From Allocoleopsis franciscana PCC 7113 (GTDB lineage Bacteria > Cyanobacteriota > Cyanobacteriia > Cyanobacteriales > Coleofasciculaceae), in contig NC_019738.1 in the NCBI RefSeq assembly GCF_000317515.1, forward strand, positions 4,676,001 to 4,740,000: a stretch of 64,000 bases of DNA, read 5' to 3'. A model generated the notes under the pieces. The model saw only the letters and a list, made by a program, of their open reading frames with translations. It was not told where the DNA came from and searched no databases. Made by a program: the position numbers and the translations under genes. Shown here one piece after another: positions 15,088 to 23,557 of this stretch (position 1 is its first letter; the number at the start of each line of letters is the position of its first letter).

Positions 15088-16209
15088 ATGACCCAGGCAA
15101 ACGACGTACTCGCAACACTAACTCAACCCGAAAACGAGTTTGAATTCTTGATCGAGGATGAAGCGAACCGAGACGAGCTAGTGGACGCTCAACCGGATGA
15201 GGAAGACGGTAAGCCTGGAAAGGTGCGCTCTACCCGTCGTCGCGCACAAGCAAAGAAAAAACACTATACAGAAGATTCAATTCGCCTGTATCTGCAAGAA
15301 ATCGGTCGAATTCGGTTATTGCGAGCAGATGAAGAAATTGAGTTGGCTCGTAAAATTGCGGACTTATTAGAGTTAGAGCGTATACGCGATCGCTTGTCTG
15401 ATCAATTAGAGCGAGAGCCACAAGATAGCGAATGGGCAACCGAGGTGAACATGCCTCTGCAAGCCTTCCGCCACCGCCTTTATGTAGGGCGCAGAGCGAA
15501 GGACAAAATGGTACAGTCTAACCTGCGTTTGGTTGTTTCCATTGCCAAAAAATACATGAATCGAGGGCTTTCATTCCAAGACTTGATTCAAGAAGGTTCT
15601 CTGGGTTTAATTCGCGCCGCTGAGAAGTTTGATCATGAAAAAGGATACAAGTTCTCCACCTATGCAACTTGGTGGATTAGGCAGGCCATAACCCGTGCGA
15701 TTGCCGATCAGTCCCGCACGATCCGCTTACCTGTTCACCTGTACGAGACGATCTCGCGGATCAAAAAAACCACTAAAATCCTCTCTCAAGAAATGGGTCG
15801 TAAGCCCACTGAAGAAGAAATTGCTGATCGCATGGAAATGACGATCGAGAAGCTGCGATTCATTGCTAAATCAGCCCAACTCCCCATCTCCCTCGAAACA
15901 CCGATCGGGAAAGAAGAAGACTCCCGCCTTGGAGACTTCATTGAAGCCGATGGCGAAACCCCAGAAGATCAAGTCTCCAAAAATCTGCTTCGGGAAGACC
16001 TCGAAAGCGTTCTTGACACCCTTAGCCCCCGTGAACGTGATGTTCTCCGCTTGCGTTACGGGTTAGATGATGGACGCATGAAGACCTTAGAAGAAATCGG
16101 TCAAATTTTCAACGTCACTCGCGAACGAATTCGGCAAATTGAAGCCAAAGCGCTCCGCAAACTGCGCCATCCCAATCGCAACAGTATTCTCAAAGAATAC
16201 ATTCGCTAA
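15088..16209 (+). CDS. rpoD: RNA polymerase principal sigma factor RpoD/SigA
   Basis: From ATG 15088 ([18 protein letters not shown]) the protein has 373 residues, matching cyanobacterial group 1 sigma factors. Order: acidic N-terminal part, region 1.2 ([19 protein letters not shown]), region 2 ([20 protein letters not shown], then [20 protein letters not shown] for -10 recognition), region 3 ([19 protein letters not shown]), and region 4 with [23 protein letters not shown] ending [19 protein letters not shown] sequence lies 8 bases before the ATG; a TTG at 15064 opens a longer but unlikely frame. It directs transcription of housekeeping genes. A strong terminator follows. Confidence 0.95.
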   Translation: MTQANDVLATLTQPENEFEFLIEDEANRDELVDAQPDEEDGKPGKVRSTRRRAQAKKKHYTEDSIRLYLQEIGRIRLLRADEEIELARKIADLLELERIRDRLSDQLEREPQDSEWATEVNMPLQAFRHRLYVGRRAKDKMVQSNLRLVVSIAKKYMNRGLSFQDLIQEGSLGLIRAAEKFDHEKGYKFSTYATWWIRQAITRAIADQSRTIRLPVHLYETISRIKKTTKILSQEMGRKPTEEEIADRMEMTIEKLRFIAKSAQLPISLETPIGKEEDSRLGDFIEADGETPEDQVSKNLLREDLESVLDTLSPRERDVLRLRYGLDDGRMKTLEEIGQIFNVTRERIRQIEAKALRKLRHPNRNSILKEYIR

Positions 16210-16238
16210 ATAGCGGGTCACGAAACTGGTGCTAAACG

Positions 16239-16270
16239 AGAGGAGCGACTTTAATGCCGCTCCTCTTTAT
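16239..16270 (+). terminator. Terminator of rpoD
   Basis: AGAGGAGCG (16239-16247) pairs perfectly with CGCTCCTCT (16258-16266) around a 10-nt loop and is followed by TTATT. It lies 30 bp after the rpoD stop. Confidence 0.8.
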
Positions 16271-16488
16271 TAATTATTAATTAATCCTGTACAATAATCT
16301 ATCAAACATTGAACTTGCATAGAGGTAACCGCTAACATCCTGAACCACACAGGGGTTTGCTTTTTTCACTTTTTGATATTTTTCCTAGGCTTGCCCAAAA
16401 AGCGAATTACCAACAAGAAAACTGGGTGCTTGCTAATAAACACCCAGCCAACGAATTGAGATTGACTCCAGATTGTGTGCTGTAGGGA

Positions 16489-16641
16489 TTACAGCAGACC
16501 CCAGAAGTGCAATACACCTTGACCTGTAACGAACTCAGTAATTAGAGCGGCAACGAAGCCAATCATGGCTAAACGACCGTTCCAATTCTCTGCTTGAGGA
16601 GTAAAGCCGAATTTGGCATCGTTGCGACTTTCGCCTTGCAT
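16489..16641 (-). CDS. hli: High-light-inducible protein (Hli/SCP/one-helix LHC-like)
   Basis: This 50-residue gene is easily overlooked because of its size. Translation from ATG 16639-16641 gives [20 protein letters not shown], then [20 protein letters not shown] and [10 protein letters not shown]. The chlorophyll-binding signature of Hli proteins, A-E-x-W-N-G-R-x-A-M-I-G-F, is complete, with Glu and Asn/Arg ligands in a single transmembrane helix. Such proteins bind chlorophyll and carotenoid in thylakoids, and work in photosystem II assembly and photoprotection. An HLR1 sequence lies just upstream. It is convergent with rpoD and transcribed as a single gene. Confidence 0.95.
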   Translation of the reverse strand: MQGESRNDAKFGFTPQAENWNGRLAMIGFVAALITEFVTGQGVLHFWGLL

Positions 16642-16675
16642 AGTTTTTGCTCCGTTGGTAACTTTTGTAAACTTG

Positions 16676-16693
16676 TATGTAAACTAATGTAAC
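16676..16693 (-). promoter_or_regulatory. HLR1 element (RpaB binding site) of the hli gene
   Basis: On the coding strand of hli the sequence GTTACATTAGTTTACATA is an exact match to the published HLR1 consensus: two (G/T)TTACA(T/A)(T/A) repeats separated by two bases. It ends 35 bp before the start codon. A further half site, TTTACAAA, lies four bases downstream. RpaB, the response regulator that binds HLR1, would repress at low light and release at high light when the site sits at or downstream of the promoter, as its position here suggests. Confidence 0.8.
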
Positions 16694-16802
16694 CAATGGT
16701 TGGCAAAACGGCAAGGATCTGGTCTGTCAATCTGAATAGATTCTGTTTAAGGTATGCATAAAGGTTGAGATAGGTGATTGCCTACAAGAGCCACTGCTCT
16801 AG

Positions 16803-19800
16803 ATGCCGCGACTTATCAAGAAAGGGATTATGTCTATCATCGCTTCCCAACTACCCGCTCGATTGGACTATTACTACCACCAATTTAAGGCGGTCATCCT
16901 AAAACGCCAAAACCCGATAACGGGTTTATTGCCCGCCAGTACAGCGATTAATGCCCACGGCGACTACACCGACGCCTGGGTACGGGATAACGTTTACAGT
17001 ATTTTGGCGGTTTGGGGACTAGCCTTGGCGTACCGCAAACTCGATGCAGACGGTGGGCGTACCTTTGAACTGGAACACAACGTTGTCAAACTGATGCGGG
17101 GACTGCTGTTCTGCATGATGCGGCAAGCTCACAAAGTGGAACGATTTAAAGAAACTCAATCCCTAATGGACGCCCTGCACGCCAAGTACAATACCAGCAC
17201 CGGCGACGTGGTGGTGGGCGATGACCAGTGGGGTCACTTGCAACTCGATGCAACGTCCCTGTTCTTGCTAATGCTGGCTCAAATGACAGCATCAGGACTG
17301 TACATCATCTATACCATCGACGAAGTTAGCTTTGTCCAAAACCTTGTTTATTACATCGGTCGGGCGTATCGTACACCCGATTACGGCATCTGGGAGCGAG
17401 GAAATAAGGTCAATCATGGCAATCCGGAACTCAACGCGAGTTCGGTTGGGATGGCCAAAGCGGCATTAGAAGCAATTAATGGCTTAGATTTATTCGGTGT
17501 TCGGGGTTCAGCCGCGTCTGTGATTCATGTATTACCCGATGAAATGGCGCGATCGCGGATTACACTAGAATATCTCCTGCCCCGTGAGTCCGGTTCCAAA
17601 GAAACCGATGCGGCTCTTTTAAGTGTGATTGGGTTCCCCGCCTTTGCCATCGAAGACGCCGAACTCATCGAACGCACCAAGAACGACATCGTCAAGAAGC
17701 TAGGGGGAGGATACGGCTGTAAACGCTTCCTGCGAGATGGTCACCAAACCGTTTTAGAAGATACCACACGCCTGCACTACGACCCCTGGGAACTGCAAAA
17801 GTTTGAGCATATCGAGTGCGAGTGGCCTTTATTTTTCTCCTATCTTGTTCTCGATGGGCTATTTCGGGGAGACACCGAACAAGTTCAGAACTATCAAGCG
17901 CGTTTAGAAAGTTTGTTAGTTGAGCGAGACGGACTCAAACTGCTCCCCGAATTGTATTACGTGCCCCAGGAGAATATCGAAGCAGAGCGAAAGTCTCCTC
18001 GTAGCCAAAAGCGTGTTCCTAACGAAAATGTGCCTTTGGTGTGGGCGCAGAGTTTGTACTACTTGGGTCAGATGCTGAGTGAAGGGCTAATCGCACCTGG
18101 AGACATTGACCCCTTGGGGCGTCATTTATGCATCGGGCGTCATCAAGACCCGGTGGTACAAATTTCTCTACTCGCTGAGGATGAAGATTTACAGGCTGAA
18201 CTAGCCACTTACGGGATTGCCACGCAAACCCCCAAACAGGTAGAGCCAATGCAGGTGCGTCAGGCGATTGAGTTGTCAACGGTTTATGCTCAAATGGGGC
18301 ATTGTGATGCACTCTCGTTAACAGGACGCCCGGTGCGACGTTTGCGAAGTCTGACAACGTCGAGAATCTTTCGGATTGGGCAAGAGACGATTGTGTTTCT
18401 ACCTGCGTTTTTGGATCAGCAGCAGTTTTATCTGACTCTGGATTACCATTTTCTGGTGGATCAGATTAAAAGTGAACTCGCCTACATTCAGCGCCACTGG
18501 AGTGAGCTCGGTCGTCCAACGATGACGCTGTTGTTAACTCATACAATGTGGGAAACCAGCCGGGAAGCGGTGGAGGATAGGCACAGAGGAACAGAGGAAG
18601 AAAATTTCTCAATTTCCCCTCCGAAATTCCAAGATTCACCCCTTTTAGAGCTAATTCAGCAGCTAAAAGAAGGTTGGTGTGACGGCGTTCGGGTCAAGTT
18701 AGGGCGTCTTAATCAATTGTTACTCACCGCTGGAATTGAGCGCATTGATTTTCTACAAGAGTTTGAATTTACCCAATCAGCAGTCAAAGATGCGATTCCG
18801 CGTCAATATTACCTCACCAGTCGTCCTGGAAAACATGGGCCATTAGGTCATACTCAGGAATTTTTACTGGAGTGTGAAACGAATCTGGGGTTATTGCTGG
18901 ATAGTTTGCGGGAATCGGATAACCTCTATGAACAAATCGAGTTGTTGCGTACCCTGAAACGTCTGCGGGGATTAGATTTCGATACGGGATTTGGCGGGCC
19001 AGGACCACGGGTGACGGTGGCGGATTTGCTGAATGAAGTTTACCTCAAAGCGGGTACGGAATCGGTTTCTCCTTACTGGGCGGTGGTGCGTCAAGCCGCT
19101 GGTTTGCTGAACAAGGCGGATATCAGTCTGTCGGATGCGGTGACGGAGATGTTGGTGCGCGGGAAGCAGATTACGGTGGGAAGAGCTTATAGTGAGGCAT
19201 CGCTGATTAAAAATCCCATGTCGCACTTGGAACTTCAAGCGAAGATTGATGAATTCTGTCGGGAAGATATTCGCGATCGCGTTTTGACCCAAGAAATTCT
19301 GATCTATCTGGGTATCATTATCAAGGCAGAACCCTCTTTACTCAAGGGTTTGCTCACGCTACGAGTGGGGTACCTGATTCTACTCTTAACCAGCGAACTG
19401 GCGGCTGAATTAGGGGTGACTCAAGATGAAGCTTATGAGCGACTCATGCACTTAAGTCCGTTTGAAATCAAGATGCGGTTACGCTCTTGTTTAGTGGGAT
19501 ATGAGGGCATGAACCAAAAGCTGCGTCAACAAGAATCATTACACGTCAAGCGGCTTAATCAAGAGATTAATTGGGGTGTCCTATCGGGCGAAAGGGAGGA
19601 GACGGAGGAGACACCCACCGTTGGCAGTTGGGTGAGAAAGCGGCAGTTAGATGGTGCAGCCGGTCGGGTTCCCAAAAACTTCTATCCTAGTGTTTGGCTC
19701 GTGATGAAACATTGTAGGGGTTTGGTGATTGGGGATAAGTTAGAGCGTCGTAATCGCTTGGACAGCGCCCCGATCCTCTCCGAGATGACACCAGGGGAAA

Positions 19801-20132
19801 AGAATTTTGCCTTGCGGGTGGAGCATTTGCTCAATAAGATTGAAGCGCCAGAATATCGGCAAGTCAATATTGAGGCATTGATGGAACTGGCGGCGATCGC
19901 AGAACGCAATCCTGAGTTACAAGTGGAAGAGTATATTGTGTTCGATGTTCTCATCGGTCATGCTGTACGCTTGGCCTGGTTGGAGCGATTCCCCGAAAAA
20001 GCAGATCGATATGATGAGTATAAGGCGGCGGCTTGGCGTGCCTTTTACGATACTTCACCCACTGAGTGTGCGGGACATATCCTGAAGGCGTTCCGTTTCT
20101 TGACTCAGGTGGGACAAGCAACGGCTGTTTAA
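16803..20132 (+). CDS. Glycoside hydrolase family 15 / phosphorylase-kinase-alpha-like protein
   Basis: The 1109-residue protein has an N-terminal (alpha/alpha)6-barrel related to GH15 glucoamylases and to the alpha/beta regulatory subunits of phosphorylase kinase. Marks are NPITGLLPASTAINAHGDY, DAWVRDNVYSILAVWGLA (the D-x-W-x-R-D block), QLDATSLFLLMLAQM, GIWERGNK and, near residue 340, HYDPWELQKFEHIECEWPLF. The C-terminal half is long and helical without a recognised enzyme domain. Activity and substrate are not evident; a glycogen-related role is inference. Residues near 590-605 (VEDRHRGTEEENF) and 925-937 (GEREETEETP) look like translated short repeats. Start could be ATG 16803 or ATG 16830. 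Confidence 0.85.
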   Translation: MPRLIKKGIMSIIASQLPARLDYYYHQFKAVILKRQNPITGLLPASTAINAHGDYTDAWVRDNVYSILAVWGLALAYRKLDADGGRTFELEHNVVKLMRGLLFCMMRQAHKVERFKETQSLMDALHAKYNTSTGDVVVGDDQWGHLQLDATSLFLLMLAQMTASGLYIIYTIDEVSFVQNLVYYIGRAYRTPDYGIWERGNKVNHGNPELNASSVGMAKAALEAINGLDLFGVRGSAASVIHVLPDEMARSRITLEYLLPRESGSKETDAALLSVIGFPAFAIEDAELIERTKNDIVKKLGGGYGCKRFLRDGHQTVLEDTTRLHYDPWELQKFEHIECEWPLFFSYLVLDGLFRGDTEQVQNYQARLESLLVERDGLKLLPELYYVPQENIEAERKSPRSQKRVPNENVPLVWAQSLYYLGQMLSEGLIAPGDIDPLGRHLCIGRHQDPVVQISLLAEDEDLQAELATYGIATQTPKQVEPMQVRQAIELSTVYAQMGHCDALSLTGRPVRRLRSLTTSRIFRIGQETIVFLPAFLDQQQFYLTLDYHFLVDQIKSELAYIQRHWSELGRPTMTLLLTHTMWETSREAVEDRHRGTEEENFSISPPKFQDSPLLELIQQLKEGWCDGVRVKLGRLNQLLLTAGIERIDFLQEFEFTQSAVKDAIPRQYYLTSRPGKHGPLGHTQEFLLECETNLGLLLDSLRESDNLYEQIELLRTLKRLRGLDFDTGFGGPGPRVTVADLLNEVYLKAGTESVSPYWAVVRQAAGLLNKADISLSDAVTEMLVRGKQITVGRAYSEASLIKNPMSHLELQAKIDEFCREDIRDRVLTQEILIYLGIIIKAEPSLLKGLLTLRVGYLILLLTSELAAELGVTQDEAYERLMHLSPFEIKMRLRSCLVGYEGMNQKLRQQESLHVKRLNQEINWGVLSGEREETEETPTVGSWVRKRQLDGAAGRVPKNFYPSVWLVMKHCRGLVIGDKLERRNRLDSAPILSEMTPGEKNFALRVEHLLNKIEAPEYRQVNIEALMELAAIAERNPELQVEEYIVFDVLIGHAVRLAWLERFPEKADRYDEYKAAAWRAFYDTSPTECAGHILKAFRFLTQVGQATAV

Positions 20133-20148
20133 AGCCAATGATATTGAG

Positions 20149-20174
20149 GAGGGTGAGGGAGTAACCTCACTCTC
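20149..20174. terminator. Stem-loop between convergent genes
   Basis: GAGGGTGAGG and CCTCACTCTC pair with one mismatch around a 6-nt loop, between the GH15-like and DUF4079 stop codons. A T-rich run follows about 12 bases later on the + strand, so termination is possible in one or both directions. Confidence 0.4.
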
Positions 20175-20189
20175 CAATACCGAAAATTT

Positions 20190-20852
20190 TTATTTGGCAA
20201 GCCCTTTGTAAAACGCAATTTCAAACAAGTCTCGCGTGCCGGTCATCCCCTGCCCCATAAATAGAAGCAACGCAATGCAGTTCAAAATAATGTGAACATT
20301 ACGCCAGCGATTGGATCGGTCTTGATAAATATCTTCCACAATGGCTAACGAGAACACCATCAGCAACGCGGCAGTGATCCCAATATAGTAATGAGACCAA
20401 TACCACTCATTCGTGCGGCGAAACACTCCATCCTGGCAGCCGAGAACGACTAAACCCATACCCGTGAGAGTGGCAAAAATTCCTCGCCAGTGTTTCTCTC
20501 TAGCACGATACAGAAATACCAAAGACGCAATCGTAGCTGCAAACATCAGCCCAATGAAGATCACCTGAGCAGGGTTTTTGCTCCAGAGTTGATGCTCGAT
20601 CAAGCTTTTAAACACAATCGCATAAGCTAGCCCCACCCACGTAACGCCCACAACCGCACCCGTGAGCCAACGTCCGAGCTTAACATGTTCACGTCCAACC
20701 ACAGGCGGGATTTGGCTTTTACTTCCACCAACGCTTTGCAACCGTCGTTGGCGAGTCTGCCATGCGAAGTGAGTCACAATACCCAGAATAGGGAAGACCA
20801 CGATAATGGCGAGAATAGGATGGATTAAGGCAAGAAAGTCAGCAATTTCCAT
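20190..20852 (-). CDS. DUF4079 membrane protein
   Basis: The 220-residue protein begins MEIADFLALIHPILAIIVVF, as DUF4079 proteins of cyanobacteria and plant plastids do. Six membrane helices are apparent (IHPILAIIVVFPILGIV, LTGAVVGVTWVGLAYAIVF, VIFIGLMFAATIASLVFLY, GIFATLTGMGLVVLGC, GITAALLMVFSLAIV, VHIILNCIALLLFMGQGMTG), with His residues in helices 1, 5 and 6 (HPILA, HYYIG, NVHIILN) that could coordinate a haem; this layout is cytochrome b561-like, which is inference. Start is ATG 20850-20852. Function not established. Confidence 0.8.
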   Translation of the reverse strand: MEIADFLALIHPILAIIVVFPILGIVTHFAWQTRQRRLQSVGGSKSQIPPVVGREHVKLGRWLTGAVVGVTWVGLAYAIVFKSLIEHQLWSKNPAQVIFIGLMFAATIASLVFLYRAREKHWRGIFATLTGMGLVVLGCQDGVFRRTNEWYWSHYYIGITAALLMVFSLAIVEDIYQDRSNRWRNVHIILNCIALLLFMGQGMTGTRDLFEIAFYKGLAK

Positions 20853-21189
20853 AGAGCAAGAGCAACCTTTTTGGAGAAACGGACTTTAACGCATATCTGT
20901 CGAGTGCGTGTCCACGCCCTCTAATTTATTGACTATTGTTCAGGATTCTGCGAGCAGCAACATGAGTTGTAGCTGAGAAATCCCTTGAAAAATTCTGTTG
21001 TTTGCCTCAGAGAATCCTAATGTTAATTTTTTAATCTGTAAATAAAGTTTTTATAAAAAAGCCTGACTGATCACTCGTTCTCAGCGTGACACTATTTGGG
21101 CATAGCATTTTGCTTGTAATTTTTATGTGAATTTTATTAAATATATGTTGATTGTCTTAACATATAAGAAAAGCCTCACAACGGAAACC
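20853..21189. other. Intergenic, 337 bp
   Basis: This is the divergent promoter region of the DUF4079 and cellulose-synthase-like genes. It is AT-rich toward the synthase. No RNA element or clear operator seen. Confidence 0.45.
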
Positions 21190-23514
21190 ATGACAGTTTC
21201 AGAGTTGACCTCTCAAAACTCAAGGCGTCCTTTTCTCCTACGAGTTCTCCGATTGAGAATAGCCACACTCGTTCTGTTGGGGATTATTGTTGCTGTTAGC
21301 ACCATCACCATTAAATGGTTTATGGGTGAAAGTAGGGTAACGCAGCTATTTTCCCAATTACAATTCCTACAAGAAAATCCACCCATCTGGCTAGACGTGC
21401 CAAGCGTTAGTCATGAATATTATTTACTCATCCCAACGGTAGCATTATGTTTAATTTATCAAGCGCTCGTTAAAATTTATCCCCAACCTCGAACAACATC
21501 GCGGGTGATTGTCGTATGCCTCTTGTTGGTTTTGACGCTGCGTTACCTCTTATGGCGATCGCTATCCACCCTAAATTTATCGAACCCCTTAGATGGCTTA
21601 TTTAGTTTGGGGTTGTTTTTCATGGAACTATTCGTCATTTTGGGTCATAGTTTCCAATGGTATTTAAATCTAAAAATAAAACCTAGGCATCGCGAAGCTG
21701 ACATCATGGCGGTGGCTGTAAGAGAAGGACGCTTTATACCAACCGTCGATATTTTAATTCCTACTTACAATGAGCCTACAACTATTCTCCGACGAACAAT
21801 TATTGGCTGTCAAGCCTTAGATTATCCCCACAAAAAAATCTATCTTTTGGATGATACACGGCGAGCAGAGATGAAAAGAATGGCGCAAGAATTGGGATGT
21901 GAGTATATAACCCGCCCGGACAATCGCCATGCTAAAGCAGGGAACTTAAATCATGCGATCGCCCAAACTAATGGTGAACTCATCGTCGTATTCGATGCTG
22001 ATTTTGTCCCGACTCAAAACTTCCTGAATCGTACTGTCGGCTTTTTTCAAAATCCAGAAATAGGACTCGTTCAAACCCACCAAAGCTTTTATAATCCCGA
22101 TCCAATTGCCCGTAATTTAGGTTTGGAATGTGAGCTGACACCAGAAGTGGAGATTTTTTCGCGTTACTATCAGCTACTGCGCGATGGTATAGAAACAGCC
22201 TTGTGCTATGGTAGTTCCTTCGTTGTTCGACGCAGTTCTCTTGAGGCAGTTGGCGGTTTTGTCACCGATTCTTTAAGTGAAGATTACTTTACTGGCGTTT
22301 GCCTATCAGCCCAAGGCTATCGGGTGATTTACCTGGGCGAACGTTTAAGTGCAGGCTTGTCCGCTGAAAATATGGCTGGTTATGTCACCCAACGCTTGCG
22401 GTGGGCACGCGGCAGCTTACAGGCATTTTTCATTCCGGAGAATCCCTTAACCATTCCCGGACTCGGATGTTTACAACGACTAGCTCATTTAGAAGGCTTA
22501 TTTCAGTGGTTTACCAGCGTATTCCGTTTAGGATTTATGCTGATGCCCATAGCCTCATCCTTTCTGGGTATCATCCCCTTGCGGGCCACCCTTGTTGAAT
22601 CACTTTATTTCTTTCTTCCTTACTACATCGCTCAGTTATTGACCTTTTCGTGGTTAAACAACCGCAGTCGGTCTGCATTAGTTTCTGATATCTACGCGGT
22701 GGCGCAATGTGTTCCCGTTTCACTCGCGGTGATTCAAACAATGCTGAGTCCCTTTTCTCAAGGATTTAAGGTAACACCGAAAGGAGTCAGACGAGATGGT
22801 TTTACCTTCAACTGGGCTTTAGCTTGGCCATTGATTCTGTTATTAATCGTAACTGCTGTGAGTTTATGGCAAAATTTAGACTGGGCGTTTTGGGGTAGTA
22901 TGTCGATTTCAGGAGAGCCTAAGTTAGCAGAAGGAAGGGCTTTGGCTTGGATTTGGAGTGCTTATAACTTATTCATTATCAGTATTGCTCTGTTAATTTT
23001 GCTAGATGTGCCAAAACCCGATCCATCGGAGTGGTTAAACTTGCAGCGAGTCGTGCGAATTCAAGTAAACAGTGCATCGAAATCATCTGACATTGATAAT
23101 GGTGAATTGCCAATACCTATTCCAAACTTAGACCAAAATTTATGGGGGGTAACGACCATTATTTCAGAAGGAGGAATCGAAGTTGCCTTGACTCAGGATA
23201 CTGTTCCAAAGCTACTGGAACAGCTAGCCGTCAAAGTAGAAATTATGGAAGAGAAATTAGAATTAACGGGGCAGATTACTCATGTTAGTTTCAGCGATCA
23301 GATGCCACGAGTTCGTGTGATGTTTAAATCGTTAAACCTCTCGCAATATCGACAGTTGGTAGAGTTTTTATTCTGTCGTCCAGGACGTTGGAAGCGTCAA
23401 AATACACCAGGGGAGTTGCAATCTTTAAGGTTGTTATTCAGGATATTAGTCAAACCCAAAGTTTTGTTTAACCGGAAGTCTAAAGTGAGTGCGATCGCAG
23501 TTTCTCAAGTTTAG
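21190..23514 (+). CDS. Cellulose-synthase-like processive glycosyltransferase (GT2, BcsA type)
   Basis: From ATG 21190 (MTVSELTSQNSRRPFLLRVL) the protein has 774 residues; GTG 21127 and ATG 21145 are alternatives. After membrane helices comes the GT2 domain: TVDILIPTYNEPT, YLLDDTRRAEMK, VVFDADFVPTQNF (DxD), LVQTHQSFYNPD, then SLSEDYFTG (TED equivalent) and QRLRWARGSLQ, the Q-x-x-R-W acceptor motif. More helices follow, then a PilZ-like part with IISEGGIEVAL. The PilZ c-di-GMP motif R-x-x-x-R is not clear: only QRVVRIQVN is seen. It likely makes cellulose or a related glucan at the plasma membrane. The neighbouring diguanylate cyclase is converging, 43 bp away. bcsB and bcsZ are absent. Confidence 0.9.
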   Translation: MTVSELTSQNSRRPFLLRVLRLRIATLVLLGIIVAVSTITIKWFMGESRVTQLFSQLQFLQENPPIWLDVPSVSHEYYLLIPTVALCLIYQALVKIYPQPRTTSRVIVVCLLLVLTLRYLLWRSLSTLNLSNPLDGLFSLGLFFMELFVILGHSFQWYLNLKIKPRHREADIMAVAVREGRFIPTVDILIPTYNEPTTILRRTIIGCQALDYPHKKIYLLDDTRRAEMKRMAQELGCEYITRPDNRHAKAGNLNHAIAQTNGELIVVFDADFVPTQNFLNRTVGFFQNPEIGLVQTHQSFYNPDPIARNLGLECELTPEVEIFSRYYQLLRDGIETALCYGSSFVVRRSSLEAVGGFVTDSLSEDYFTGVCLSAQGYRVIYLGERLSAGLSAENMAGYVTQRLRWARGSLQAFFIPENPLTIPGLGCLQRLAHLEGLFQWFTSVFRLGFMLMPIASSFLGIIPLRATLVESLYFFLPYYIAQLLTFSWLNNRSRSALVSDIYAVAQCVPVSLAVIQTMLSPFSQGFKVTPKGVRRDGFTFNWALAWPLILLLIVTAVSLWQNLDWAFWGSMSISGEPKLAEGRALAWIWSAYNLFIISIALLILLDVPKPDPSEWLNLQRVVRIQVNSASKSSDIDNGELPIPIPNLDQNLWGVTTIISEGGIEVALTQDTVPKLLEQLAVKVEIMEEKLELTGQITHVSFSDQMPRVRVMFKSLNLSQYRQLVEFLFCRPGRWKRQNTPGELQSLRLLFRILVKPKVLFNRKSKVSAIAVSQV

Positions 23515-23557
23515 GATTAGAGTCGGGTGCGTTAAAGGATATCTGACCTGATAGTTC

